Assembly: GCA_018398815.1 (NCBI GenBank)
Contig: CM031615.1
Coordinates: forward strand, 54,341,949 to 54,405,948
Length of the DNA stretch: 64,000 nt
Direction: 5' to 3'
Source: Conus ventricosus
Taxonomy: Eukaryota > Mollusca > Gastropoda > Neogastropoda > Conidae
Part shown: positions 21,869 to 32,890 of the stretch, one piece after another
Layout of the letters: the number at the start of each line of letters is the position of its first letter
Numbering within the stretch: position 1 is the first letter of the stretch
Notes under the pieces: model-generated
Seen by the model: the letters and a program-made list of their open reading frames with translations, nothing else
Database searches by the model: none
What the model was told of the DNA's origin: nothing
Translations under genes and position numbers: made by a program

Positions 21869-22298
21869 GGTGCACACCTTTGACACTTGCTAGATAATAC
21901 CTAGGGATGTACTACGCTCGCAGTGCCGTAATGGAGGCTGAAAAGCATTGAGCTTGTCAACTCCAAAAGCAGGAACATGTTTCAAAATAAAGTGTACCTC
22001 TTGAGTCTTTCCTTTTTTCTGTTTCCATCTTTCAGTCTGCTTTTGAAACTGAAGTCCATGATTCCAAATATACAGCAGCAGGATCATCCTGGGTGGCCTT
22101 GACTCAATGGAATCTCTCTCAAACTATGCATGCTGACTCCTGACAGCCAAATGATCAAAGATGCACCTGACGACCTGAATGATGGTACAAGTAGTCAGAT
22201 GCATCCATCATGCTTGGGCTCTTATCTTGTAAGTCATGAATCTTTTACTTCTCGTTTGCCTTGATGTTGAAAGTTTGTGTGTGTGTGTGTCTTTTCAG
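21584..22298 (+). other. intron with CT-rich microsatellites
   Basis: Long (CT)n runs lie at 21654-21684 and 21831-21868, with a 19-base C run near 21731-21746. The reading frames across them (SLSLSL) are not genes. Confidence 0.5.
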
Positions 22299-23570
22299 GC
22301 GTTCCGTCTGGATTTCCGGAAGCTTTCGTCTCTACGTTTAGTAATCCAGCGGCCAGAGGGGCTGTCCCAAAAAGGGGTTCCCAAACTGAAGGTGCTGGCC
22401 GATTCTTTGGGAGTCCACCTCCACGTCCTGTTCCTGTGCCCGCAGACGCTGCTCCGCAACCTTCCTTCGTTCATGACAACAGACACCCACCGTTGGCCAA
22501 CCACAACTGCAGATACACTGACAGGCATGTGGTTGCAGGTGTGGAGGAAGTCAGCAGGGTGGTTGCCAGAGGCCAGAACTTGTTTGACCCCTTGTTGGAA
22601 CGGTACCCGGGTCAGACACAGTCGCCAGGGGAGCACATCCCGTTGAACACGTTGTCCAGACCTGTCCTGCTGCGCAGCCGGTCCCTGTCGGATCGCTGCG
22701 TGTTGCCCCAGGCCAGGCTGGTGGTGTGTGGGGCTCACGGCAGTGCTGTGGACTTGGTGCGAGGTCTGCTGGGGGAGAGCGGTGGTGTGGAGGTGGACCC
22801 TGAGGCCCCTGTGCAGAGCTTTCAGCTGTCACTGCAGCGTCACACACATTCAGGGACGTCCCTTCACCCGCAGCACGAACGCTTGTCCACGCTGATGAAG
22901 GAGTGCAAGTCGTACGCCTGTGGTGCTGGGAAGTGTAGGCAAGAGGGGGCAGACAGTTTGAGATGCGTGAACATCGAGCTGTACGTGATCAGTGATGAAC
23001 AGTTCTTCGATCATTGTTGCGCGTGGCTGTTGCCCTCCACCCCCCTCATCGTCCTCACCTTCCAGGTCCATAAACTGCTCAACCAGCCCCAGGTGGAGAC
23101 GGGGCGTCTGGCGGCCATGGCGCACACCGTGCAGGCCTGCACCCATGGCGGCGGCGGCGGCGGCAGCGCCAACATTCCCACCTCTCGGGTCCTCCTGTAC
23201 GGCGTGTCTTCAGGTTCTCAGCACGACGTGTCGTCCGAGGAGGTCCAGGGCATGTTCTACGTCACCGACTCGGGCAGTCGTCTGCTGGAGCAGCAGCACC
23301 TTGCGGTCAGCGTGGCGTCGCCGACATGCGGCAGGAGCATGGGCGCCACGCGGCAAGCCTTGTTCTCTGCCTGCTGCAGTCGTCTCGGACGGGTTCCGGC
23401 GCCGCAGTGCGTGGCCAGGGTGGTGGACGCCCTGTCAGCAGCCTCGGGGGTGAAGATGTTTGGAGGGGAGGTAACCAACCTGGTGAACCGGGTGATGGGG
23501 GACAGTGACCCGGCGATGGTGCAGTCTGTCATCAGCAGTCTGGTGGACTCTGGGTGCCTGCTGCCCTGTG
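22299..23570 (+). CDS. exon: end of PDZ2, linker, ROC-like domain
   Basis: This large exon starts after CTTTTCAG in the frame AFRLDFRKLSSLRLVIQR, which completes PDZ2. The frame then changes in or near AAAAAGGGG (about 22369-22378) and stays open to the donor. RLVVCGAHGSAVDLVRGLLG (about 22713) lies where the P-loop of a ROC GTPase should be but lacks GK[ST]. NIELYVISDEQFFDH (about 22971) and TPLIVLTFQVHKLL occupy the switch II/beta-4 region, without the DxxG motif. SRVLLYGVSS resembles the NKxD-strand position. A Gly run from a GGC repeat (about 23147-23168) is inserted before it. LVNRVMGDSDPAMVQSVISSLVDSGCLL begins the COR part. I read it as a nucleotide-binding-dead ROC. Confidence 0.6.
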
Positions 23571-24024
23571 GTGAGTGGAGTCAGTGTCATGGGGCTTTGT
23601 CATGTTTGTGGACCTAACTATCCGCATGTCTGTTGGTTTGTCACTAGCCTAACACTAAAACTATGTGTGGGGAAAAAAGTACAGCTGTGTGTGCTTTTCT
23701 GAGTTTCAAATGACAAGAAAAGCTTGCTCATCATGTTCACCAGTAAGATCAACAACAAAAATTTATCATCTTCAAAATGAAAAACTATGTCAGGTGCAAC
23801 TGTTATCACATGAATACCAATGTACAGAACATGGAATATGTATTGTATAAAACCAGTAATAAACATACTTATTAGATATGAATAATAAAAACCACATAAA
23901 ATGTACAAAGCATGATTTGTTAAATTGTTTAGAGACATTGTCCAATTTAGTCAGGTCTATCCTCTTGGGTTAGATACGCCAGCATCTTCCAAGTTATAAT
24001 GAGGACACTTGTGTGTCTGTGCAG
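23571..24024 (+). other. intron, nothing recognised
   Basis: AT-rich intron with a GTGAGT donor and a GTGCAG acceptor. No embedded feature seen. Confidence 0.5.
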
Positions 24025-24587
24025 GAAATTGCCGATCCCCAAGGAAGGGCAGCCACAGGATTACCTGCTGCCGTTCAGGACGTTCCAGGCTCTGTCCACC
24101 TTGCTGATCAAACCTCTGCTGGACAGCCATAGCACCGAGAGCCGCCAGAAATGGTTCAGACTGATGACCACTGGCCGTGTGTCCAGATCGGAACTTGTGG
24201 AGTTGCTGGCCTTGGAGGGCAGCAGTCTGACTGTGGACCTTCTGGAGCAGCTGGGGATTCTGTTCACCCTCCAGCTGTCCTTGGCCAGTGGCAGGGGGGA
24301 CTCGGGCTTTGCCGAGGATGCGAAGAGCGAGTTTGTGATACCGTACTTTGTGCCAGAGGCGAGGGAGGAGGGGGAGGTGAAGGGACGAGGTTTGTGGTGC
24401 GGTTTGAGCGACATGTGTCGTGGCGGGAATTCTACGACATGCTGTGCAAGCTGAGCGCGCTGCCGGCCACAGAGGAGGTGGTGATTCGTGGGCAGGGAGC
24501 CTGTGTGGTCAGACACAACGGACTGTGGCTGTCCCTGCACTGGAACAAGGACATGGCGTGGGACAGCATGGTGGTGGCCATCATCAG
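24025..24587 (+). CDS. exon: COR domain
   Basis: The frame KLPIPKEGQPQDYLLPFRTF leads to FRLMTTGRVSRSELVELLAL, DLLEQLGILFTLQLSLAS and SEFVIPYFVPEA. That is the pattern of a COR domain: a winged-helix-like stretch, then 'leucine-rich helix, F-[LI]-P-x-[LF]-x-P'. At about 24385, in an AG-rich run, the sense moves one frame and continues RFVVRFERHVSWREFYDML and GQGACVVRHNGLWLSLHW, ending in SMVVAIIR at the donor. The second part matches the antiparallel-beta COR-B subdomain. A one-base indel is the simplest explanation. The 5' junction phase is also off by one relative to the previous exon. Confidence 0.6.
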
Positions 24588-25605
24588 GTACATGAGTGTG
24601 TGTATGTGTGTGTGTGCGTGCGTGTGTATGAGTGTTGTGTGTGCGTGTGTATGAGTGTTGAGTGTGTGCATGCGTGTGTATGAGTGTTGTGAGTGTGTGT
24701 GTGTGTGTGCATATGCTGTGTGCGTGTGCTGTGTGTTATTGTGTGTGTGAACATATGCTGTGTACGTGTGCTGTGTGTATGTGTGTGTGTGCACATGCAT
24801 ATGTTTATGACTGATGAACGCAGAATTTTGTGTGCGTTTGTGTGTGTGTCCTGCATGTATTTTAGATGTCGATTTGTTAAAACTTGCAAGTGCCCTGTAG
24901 CCTATTTTGTTAGGGTGGGCGCTATAGAAATTGCCCTCATTATTATTATTCTCCTTGAAATACTAGGGTTCCACCCTTCCCCGCCGCCCCCCTCCTTCCC
25001 CCCCCCCTTCCCAGTTTTAGAGATTTAAACTGTTAGTGTGTTCATTCTTTACTGACAGTTGTCTGGGGAGAAATGTTTTGTGCGTTTGTTATGTCTGTCA
25101 TTTATGATGTCTGAAGAAGACATATTTGTCATAAATTTACACATTTTTTCTGGCTTGTTTTGTTTGATAAGTTAGTGTTACATCTACATTATTTGTTGTG
25201 TTCAGTACCTCATGCCTTATTGATGTGTGCATCTTGCCATAATATGTAAGTGTGGGTCATGTTTCAGAGAATGTCGCCATGTTACTTCAGTAGGGTTTCA
25301 ACATAAATCACCCTTTATACTTGGAGTTCACATTCATTGGTTAAACATCTTGTATCATTCGTTTTTCTGTTAGTTCTGTTGCATGTTTTCTGTGTCACCA
25401 TTTGCTCCCTTTGCCTTTCTGTTCCCCATTTCCAATGATCAGCAAGACTTTGGTGTGTCTCCTCCGTCTGTCTTCAGTAGAAGTATAGCAGGCTTCCAAA
25501 GGTCTTCTACGCCCATCTAGAACATTTCCTATTGAAGAAGCTCAAGTTTGTTTCCTGCTCTCTCGCAAGTTCACTCCCTCTTCCTGTCGTTTGGTTGCCC
25601 ACCAG
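24588..25605 (+). other. intron with TG minisatellite
   Basis: A degenerate TGTGTGTATGAGTGTTG tandem fills 24590-24810. A C-rich run lies at 24985-25010. The rest is unremarkable. Confidence 0.5.
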
Positions 25606-25804
25606 GTTACAGGGTGGCAGGGAGAGTCCCACAGTGCCAGAGCTGGAGCGCCTGTTCAGCTTTGTGATCCCAGCAGCCACCCCCTTTAGAGTGCAGGTGA
25701 GAGACACCACCATCCCCCCCAGCAACCTGCCCTCCAGACAGCTGGACACCGGACCCTCCGCCGCCAGGCCTGCCAGACCTCGTCGTCCAGCCTCGCCACA
25801 TGAG
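25606..25804 (+). CDS. exon: end of COR and linker
   Basis: The last codon of the previous exon is completed by G here (AG|G, Arg). The frame gives LQGGRESPTVPELERLFSFV, which looks like the closing helix of COR-B, followed by a linker rich in Pro, Ser and Arg (ARPARPRRPASPHE). Acceptor CACCAG and donor GTGGGT. The exon ends at a codon boundary. Confidence 0.6.
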
Positions 25805-27221
25805 GTGGGTGCTTCAAGTGCACCGGCGGACTTCACAGTACAAGAAATATGAAGGACATTTTATTTTGGGTAGACAGAACATGAAACCATTCTAGATCAT
25901 TACTTTGCACAAAGAACAGCAAAGCCTTTATGTCATGTTTTTTTTTTAATCAATTATTGCTCATATCAGAAGGTTTAATGGTAACATTTCCTGCTCAAAC
26001 GCATTATCCTCTTCATCTTGACTTAAATCGGCCAGATTCCCACTGAGCACTGGCAGTTTATGGTGTCTGCATGGTTTCATTCTTGAAGAGAAGGTGATTT
26101 TCTTGGTGTAGTCACAGTGACATGTTGAGACTTTCCAGGTTGTTGGGAGAGACATGTTTTTGATTGTATGTTGGAGGATGTATCTTTCTATGCAGAATTT
26201 GAGCAGTAGAAATCTCTGTGAAGTTTTGTCAGAGTATCTAAAGGATGATAATCAGCGTCAGTGACTGACTCGTTTAGTTTAACGCATTATCCCCTTATCT
26301 GAGGCGTGACATGAAGTCTGCTGCAGATTTTGCATCTCGGTCTAAAGACAAGAGGTCAGTTGAGACTGAAATGTGTGTAAGGAGTTCAGAACGTTCTGCT
26401 CTAAATAAAGGCTTCTGCATGTGGAGTTGTAGATAGATATGCACTGTCCTCAAGCCAGAATACAATGCATTTTTTTTTTATATATATCTGATATTCCACA
26501 CATCTCAGGAACAAATATTTGTCAAAAATTGATGTGGCTGTTTTGGATCGTGAAATAACCGAGCATTACTTTGCACCTTGTTAAATGCTCCGAGTATTCT
26601 GACTGTTTTCAGTCATGCTACTCCGTTTCGATGTCTTTGTGCCGTTGCCTTCGGAACTGTGAAGGCGACAATTGAGCAAAGATCAGTGCGTCACTGCAGT
26701 CATGAAATGACAAGAGGGAGGGAGGGAGGAGTACGTCACTGACAAGATGTGTCTTCCCCAGTACTGTGGAGTAGTGGCTTGATGGCTGTAATGTGCATGA
26801 CCTCTCCACCCCTCTCTGAAACTGCCTGATCTCTTGGTCAAGTTCCGAGGTGTTCTTGGTGATAAAGTGATGGTAATGGATGGACTTCAGTGCTCCCAGT
26901 AGAAAAGAGTCTCGCCTGTGCTGTCCAGTTCTTTTCTCACAGGGTCTCTAAAACAGTTTGCTAAAAGTGATTTTCACCATCTTACGGGGACAGTATAAAA
27001 TATTTTATATTTCTACTAAATTAGGATGAAAACAAAGTAATTTCACTGGGGGGGTTGTTGATTTGTGTTGTTGTTGTTTTTTCTCACCTTTTTCCAGTTT
27101 TTGCACCATTTTTGTTCATTAAAGGCTATTATGTCGGCGATGTTCACAGAACAAATCACTTAGCCCTGTTCTGTTCTGTTCTGTTGTGTTGTTCACGTGT
27201 TTCTGATGTGTTCCCCTGCAG
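25805..27221 (+). other. intron, nothing recognised
   Basis: No mobile element or coding region seen. A CTGTT pentamer occurs about four times at 27167-27186, near the acceptor. Confidence 0.5.
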
Positions 27222-27402
27222 GAGACCTTTGTGAAGCCTGTGGTGGCAGCGGAAGACTCCTCTCTGACCCTGCCTGAGGGAGGTGAGGGAGGGGCCTACG
27301 ACAACCTGCCCCTGACGGAGTTACCCTGGAGTGTGCTGAACCAGGCCGCCATCCTCCTGACGGTCACCATGCCCACAGGACACGACTGGAGAAGTGTGGC
27401 AG
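27222..27402 (+). CDS. exon: linker and first half of Death domain
   Basis: Between CTGCAG and GTGAGA. It encodes ETFVKPVVAAEDSSLTLPEG, and then LPWSVLNQAAILLTVTMP and TGHDWRSVA. The DWRSVA motif, continued as EMAGKSVAEIY in the next exon, is the signature of helix 2 of Death domains (DWrxLAexLG). The last base G plus AG of the next exon gives Glu, so the frame runs on without correction. Confidence 0.7.
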
Positions 27403-27502
27403 GTGAGACTCTCTCTCTCTCTCTGTCTGACTGTCTGTTCTGGTAAGTATGAGAACTGGGTGAGGTAGCCAGTCTTCATGATCTGTGAAACAAAGAATGG
27501 CG

Positions 27503-27722
27503 CCAGTTGCAGTGGTGCAGTGGTTAGCACCACAAATTGGGGGCTGTTGTATTCTGGGTTCAATTCCCTTCTGACCCATTTACTGTGGGATGTTTTTTTT
27601 TTTTTTTGGTTCCTACTTAGAATAGTTGAGTTTGCTACAGACTCAAACGGGAGGGCTTGTCAAACGGGAGGGCCCATGGTGAACCCCCAGTTCCCCTCCA
27701 ATCTCCTCTTTTTTTTTAAAAA
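27503..27722 (+). repeat. tRNA-derived SINE
   Basis: The tRNA-like head has GTGGTGCAGTGGTTAGCAC at 27512-27530 (A box region) and GGTTCAATTCC at 27557-27567, a perfect match to the polymerase III B box. A non-tRNA body follows, with a T run and a closing run of T and A (27707-27722). It sits in sense orientation in the last intron of the ROCO-type gene. Confidence 0.75.
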
Positions 27723-27756
27723 CTGTTTTCATCCCTGATGTATGTGTGCATACGCA

Positions 27757-28555
27757 CGCACGCACACAGGTATGCAGACGTATGCACAGAGAGTTGTAAA
27801 TTACAGATTACAATTTGTAAGTGGCTATTTGTTTGATTTATCAGTGACAAAATGGAATTGTTTGAATCGCATGTGTAATGGTTATGTAGAACAGATTTGT
27901 ATATTGGGTTTCATAATTTATGGACACATTATCATGAATTTCAGCAAGCCTTTTTCAGTGAATGCTGCGAGTCGGACACAAATTGAGTGGTCTTTTATAT
28001 AAGTAATTACTGAAATTGTTATGCTCTTGAAGAGCATGCTTGTATTTCAGCACAAAATATGCAGCATTTAAAGAAAAGGAACTTTATTTCGAACAGTATG
28101 ATGCCATACGATTGCAGTCTTTCCTCTTTCATATGGTACCAACACTTGCTGTGCATGCATTGTGTCAGAGTTCCCAACGGTTTTCAGGATGCTAACATTT
28201 GCCTGTCATAGACAGCTTGTTCTTTAAATCGTTGCACAAGTCGGCCACTGTGGTGTTTTGAATGTGTGTTTTAGATCATTTACACTGAAAGCACACTTCT
28301 TTCATACAATAAAAAAAAAACACGCAAATTTCATTTTAGGTGTGTAAATATTTTTTATTTGACAATGTTGTGCAGTATATAGGAGTTGGAACACATGAAA
28401 CCCAATATGAAAATCTGTTCTACATAACTGTTACACACTGTTGGTCTTTGAATTCAAACAATTCAGTTTTATCATTAATAAATCAAACATGGGCACCTAA
28501 TTGTGATCGGTTACTTTACAAATCTCTGTGCATGTGTGTGTGTGCGCATACATTA
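27757..28555. repeat. imperfect inverted repeat, arms about 165 bp
   Basis: The left arm (about 27757-27920) and right arm (about 28390-28555) are reverse complements at roughly 70-80 percent by eye. They share ATGAAACCCAATAT, AATCTGTTCTACATAAC, AATTCAAACAA, ATAAATCAAAC and CTCTGTGCAT. The spacer is about 470 bases. It could be a decayed fold-back transposon. Confidence 0.6.
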
Positions 28556-29145
28556 TGTCGGTGCAGCCAAACCTTTAGCTTGTTGGTATGGATGTGGAGT
28601 GCAAGGTGTTTCTGTCAACTGCCAGTGCCGTTTCTGTTCATTATCACCATGCGACAGGATAGTCGGCAGAGGACAGGAGTAGTTTCCCTTTAAGCTGGTC
28701 ACTGCCAGGATAGCACAGGATCTGTCTGTTTGCACTTCAAGAAACCTTTTACCTTAATCCTTTTTCTTTCAGGTGTTTTTTTTTTAAAAACAGGAGCACC
28801 TAAACAGATTTCTGTGCTGTAAAATGTTAATGACCTCAATTGTGACCTTTTCACAATCGGGTAAGCAACAGACGAAATAATGCTTTCTGCAGCAGACAAG
28901 TGGGTACAAGATTCTGATGCTGAAGTCTTCAAACTGAATATGTGTAAAGCAGACAAAGATAGCTTCAATCACAGGCATAGGCCAGTTTCGACATGACTGG
29001 ATCTGCTATCCCTGCATATGGCTGCTGCATGGTTTCCCCCTCCCCTCCCTTCACACTGCAAGTTACCCAGTTTTTGCACACACATCTGTTCCCGCTAAAC
29101 ATCACGTTCCCCCCCTGACGATGGTTTGTCCCTTCCATGTTTCAG

Positions 29146-29362
29146 AGATGGCTGGCAAGAGTGTGGCGGAGATCTACGCCTACGAAGTGATCTCCCGCGG
29201 GAGGTTCCCGCCATGAGCTTCCTGCGGGAGTGGATGCTGACGGGCACGGTGCAGCAGTTCCTGGACATCCTGCAGGAGCTGGAACGCCCCGACGTCCACG
29301 ACCTCATCCTCAACTACCTGAAAGACAGAGCAGCATCTGAGAGAGAGAAGAAAGGAAGCTGA
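29146..29362 (+). CDS. last exon: second half of Death domain and stop
   Basis: In phase with the previous exon the sequence reads EMAGKSVAEIYAYEVISRGRFPP and stops at TGA 29214-29216. One frame over, the next residues are AMSFLREWMLTGTVQQFLDI and then LQELERPDVHDLILNYLKD, which is the rest of a Death domain (helices 4-6, with the usual W...TV..L...L...DV...L pattern). It ends at TGA 29360-29362 after a charged tail. A missing base in TTCCCGCC (about 29207-29212) would join them. I therefore favour a sequence error over a truncated protein. Confidence 0.65.
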
Positions 29363-29750
29363 TATGAAGCAAACATTTCTACAGAGACTATTCCGTGAAG
29401 AAATTAGCCTCCATCTGCCCTCCACATCCTTGTCCTTCCCGTCCTCCGCCGTCCAACCTCACCCAGCCCCCCCCCTTGAATATGTATATAGCCCTGCCCT
29501 GTTGTCTGTCCGACTGCATTTGTATTTTTCATGGTGAACAAAATTCGCCAATCGCGTCAGTATATTATGTATACGTTGTCGATGGCATTTGTCCTGATCA
29601 GGAGTGCCAGGATATTTGGGTGCGCTTTGCCCGTGTACAAGGTTACACAGCTCAGTGGCTCCGATCCTGAACAAAATGATTTAGAGAGATGTGTTAAAGA
29701 CAATGCTCATTTTTTTTGTCTGAATAAACATTGGGATTAACCAGTTGCTT
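29363..29750 (+). other. 3' UTR of the ROCO-type gene
   Basis: About 360 bases run from the last stop to just beyond a poly(A) signal. No coding frame. C-rich at 29440-29475. Confidence 0.6.
29723..29728 (+). terminator. polyadenylation signal AATAAA
   Basis: A canonical AATAAA lies 361 bases after the last in-frame stop of the ROCO-type gene. It is the first such hexamer downstream of that stop, so it probably ends the transcript. Confidence 0.6.
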
Positions 29751-32227
29751 CATTCTGATGCTTTGGGTGTGATGTGTCGTCTCATGTCATTTAAACTGTG
29801 TCTTAATCTTGCACCTGTTTTCTTCTGGCTCTAGGCTGCTATTCTCTAAATCCATCAAGGTTACTAATTTTATCACAGAGTGCAGAAAGCAAGCAACCCT
29901 AAATTTACAAGTATTCTGCATTTTACCTCGCTGTAAAACTACTAGAAACAAGAACCCAGGTTATGGAAATGAGGCGTCACCACAGGATACTTAACATCGG
30001 ACATACTGATCACATCGCCCATTAACATGTATCAAATCATGCATCAAATCGTGTAGCAGCACGCTGGACCGCACATTGATCAACAGACATCACTTCGGTG
30101 AAGTGTACTAGGTTGTAAGGCAATGTAACAGGATCCAGTGCCCTTGTTTACACAGTGCTCCTGGAAACTGTAGAGGGATAGAGGGGATGACAGAAGAAAA
30201 CGTGGGACTGACAACACAGCAGAATAAAGAGGGGAAGACAGGAAAAAAAAAATGGACAGGCAACATTGCGGACTGTACCGTTCTTCAATAGGATTCTCTG
30301 TGGATTTAAGGGAGAATGTCACAGTTAACCAGCTTCCCCACCCTCCTCCCCATCCCTACCCCTTTCTCATCTTTTAAGGGGGTCAGACTCGGGTTTTAAC
30401 TGCCCGACGTAATTGCTGATCATCAAAACATCGACCAGGAAAATGGTGAGCAAAAACTTACATGCTTAGTTTAAAGTCATTCAACACACAAATGAAACTA
30501 GCCTTTTTTTCTTTTTTTTTTCTTTTTACACTGTACCTGTTTTCAAATTCAAACACCTGTTTTCAAACTTTTCTTCAGCTTTTCATGAGCATTGTATCTT
30601 AACTTTGTGTGGTGGTCAGAGCCAGTAAAATATCCTTTTTTTTAAGAAAGTGTAAATACTAAAAGAAGGAAAGCTGCCAACATCGCTCTCTGGTTGGATT
30701 TTTTGACAGGACTAGTTGATGTGGACACCATTTTTTTCAACGGGGAGGGGGGGGGGGGGGGTCTAATTTTTCCCATTTTCACAGCTTGTAGTGTTGCAAT
30801 AAGACAGCTACCATCAACTTTGTTGCCTGTCTCTGATGGACTCTCTTTCCAGCACCCATTTCATTTGATCTTATGTTTTACTGTTACACATGTGCACGCA
30901 CACACACGCACTCGTATACACACACACCACACCTCTGACAGAAGCATATACAAGCAAACACATTCACACACACACACACACACATGCACATGCGCATGTA
31001 CACACACACACACACACACAGAAGCTTAGAGACTGAACGGAGACACCAGCTAAATTAATTGGCCGCTTGCTAAACTGTTGGCCAGCAACCATCTGACCAA
31101 AAGGGGAAAACGCAAAGGAATTGAGTCAAGGGCATACTGTGGCAGGAATGAATGAAGAGGGGAAGATACTCCTGAATCCACGGAATCCACCTACTTCTCT
31201 CCCCTGGCTAACGAAGATGGTGTTTTTGCTACGTAACTTATCTTCCCCACCCCCACTGTAGAAAGGCCCCCAAACATCCATTTGCAATCCTCCCCCTCTC
31301 TCTTCTGATGTAACTGATCCGGCCCTGTGTGGAGTCAGGGTGTCTAAAAAAGATTTGTGCACACACTTTCGGCCTACCAAGACCTGTGTATGGGAGATCA
31401 TATGCGTCAAAAGGTCATGAGTTTCCTTCATGTAATATCCACATAAACAATCATGATTACCTTGGCTGTTTTCAATAACATTATGGTATGCATGAAGAAA
31501 ATGGTAATCATCATTCATGACGTCAATAGCTTTCTTTGCTCTTGACACTGTTAAAGCACCGAGTCAAAAAAGTTTTTAAAAAAAGAAAATACTTTACCAG
31601 ACCACTGTAATTTTGACAGTCAGCCCTATGGCATCCTATTAGTACAATGTTTCAATGAGCAGCACAGCAGACGTAGTGACTGTTTTCATGAGTCAAAACT
31701 ATTGCAACGTCATGGCGTAAACATCAGGCCGAACTGTAAAAGTTGATGATGATGAAGCTGCAACTATCGCATATACACTTGAACAGCAACAAAAGGTCTG
31801 CATGAATGAAAGCATTTAGAGGACACTTTAGAAAAAAAAAATTGCACGGAATGGCAGTTTAAATAAACAGTACAAGCAAGACTTGTGTGCAGTTGGAATG
31901 ATTAAAACCACAGAGGTTGGAAACACACACACAACACACACAAAAGCCACATGCATGAGACATCATTCAGCGGTGCTGTGAAAGCGAGTTAACCCAGTCC
32001 ATGGTAAGCCCGAAGTTCTCTATTAATAAAATCCCCTTCTGTGGAACTTACCGATCTGTATGATATACCACTTGTTTAACAAGTTTCTTCCAACAACAGC
32101 CCTGTTGTAAATTCTCCTTCTGCAGAAATCGCCGATCTGTATCATGTGGCACTTGCATAGAACATTTATACAGACGACAGACTTGCCATAAAGTGCCATC
32201 CTGCGAAACTTGTCAGTCTTGTGAAGG
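29751..32227. other. intergenic, microsatellites, no supported gene
   Basis: Contains a G run (30742-30761) and CA/CACG repeats (30895-31020). From about 32040 there are degenerate forerunners of the following minisatellite. A - strand frame of 140 codons (31126-31548) is open, but I cannot link it to any family. Confidence 0.4.
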
Positions 32228-32890
32228 GTAAGGCTACAGACCGGCTGCTACTCCAATACTGTAGGACTTCACAACATGTGCCGTAGCCCACTTAACACAT
32301 TTGTACATCAACATGCCATAGACTTGCTGTTACTCCTATACTGTAAGACCTCGCAACGTGTGCTATAGCCCACTTTTTTAGCGCATTTATACAGGATATA
32401 CAGACTTGTTGTTACTCCTGTACTCTAGGACTTCACAATGTGTGCCATAGCCCATTTGTTGAACACATGTATACAGGCTAAAGACCGGCTGTTACTCCAA
32501 TACTGTAGGAATTAACAACGTGAGCAATAGTCCACTTCCTTGACACAAATTGTACAATCTACAGAAATGTTTTACTATTATTACTGACTTCACAACGTGT
32601 GCCATAGTCCACTTGTTTTAACACATTTATACAGGCTACAGAGCTCCTGTTACTCCTATACAGTCATACTTCATAACATGTGCCATAGTCCACTTGTTAA
32701 ACACATGTATACATGCTACAGAGCTCCTGTTACTCCTATACTGTAGGACTTCACAACGTGTGCCATAGTCCACTTGTTTTAACACATTTATACAGGCTAC
32801 AGAGCTCTTGTTACTCCTTTACAGTAGGACTTCATAATATGTGCTTTAGTCCACTTGTTTTAACACATTCATACAGGCTACATAACTACT
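32228..32890. repeat. minisatellite, 80-bp unit, about 8 copies
   Basis: Successive copies start with GAGCTCCTGTTACTCC (32641, 32720, 32801), giving an 80-base period. Each contains TACTGTAGGACTTCACAACG and GTGCCATAGTCCACTTG. The left copies are more diverged, as expected at the old edge of an array. Confidence 0.8.

Larger units (their letters stand above)
27403..29145 (+). other. last intron, with SINE and inverted repeat
   Basis: Contains a CT run directly at the donor, a SINE (27503-27722) and an imperfect long inverted repeat (27757-28555). Both are listed separately. The remainder up to the acceptor TTTCAG is plain. Confidence 0.6.
4967..29728 (+). other. gene span: PDZ-PDZ-ROC-COR-Death (ROCO-type) protein
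   Basis: Eight exons with GT-AG borders give roughly 1150 residues, incomplete at the N-terminus. The order is PDZ1, Ser/Pro linker, PDZ2, a degenerate ROC-like domain, COR and a Death domain. ROCO proteins such as LRRK, MFHAS1 and DAPK1 are cytoplasmic signalling scaffolds or GTPases, and ROC-COR followed by a Death domain is also seen in DAPK1. Here the N-terminal partner is a PDZ pair, which would anchor the protein to C-terminal peptides of membrane proteins. A role in adaptor or death-fold signalling is inference. The coding frame slips by one base in PDZ1, the Pro-rich linker, after PDZ2, in COR and in the Death domain. Splice phases agree at most junctions: 18585/19839, 20319/21455, 21583/22299, 24587/25606, 25804/27222 and 27402/29146. 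Confidence 0.65.

Noticed and set aside
21473..21893. 136-codon frame containing SLSLSL
   Set aside because: Only its first 37 codons are the real PDZ2 exon. The rest is read-through into a CT-rich intron.
31126..31548. 140-codon - strand frame with MDVWGPFYSGG, briefly considered as an integrase piece
   Set aside because: No catalytic pattern or zinc-binding pairs beyond that short likeness, and no repeat boundaries. Not supported.
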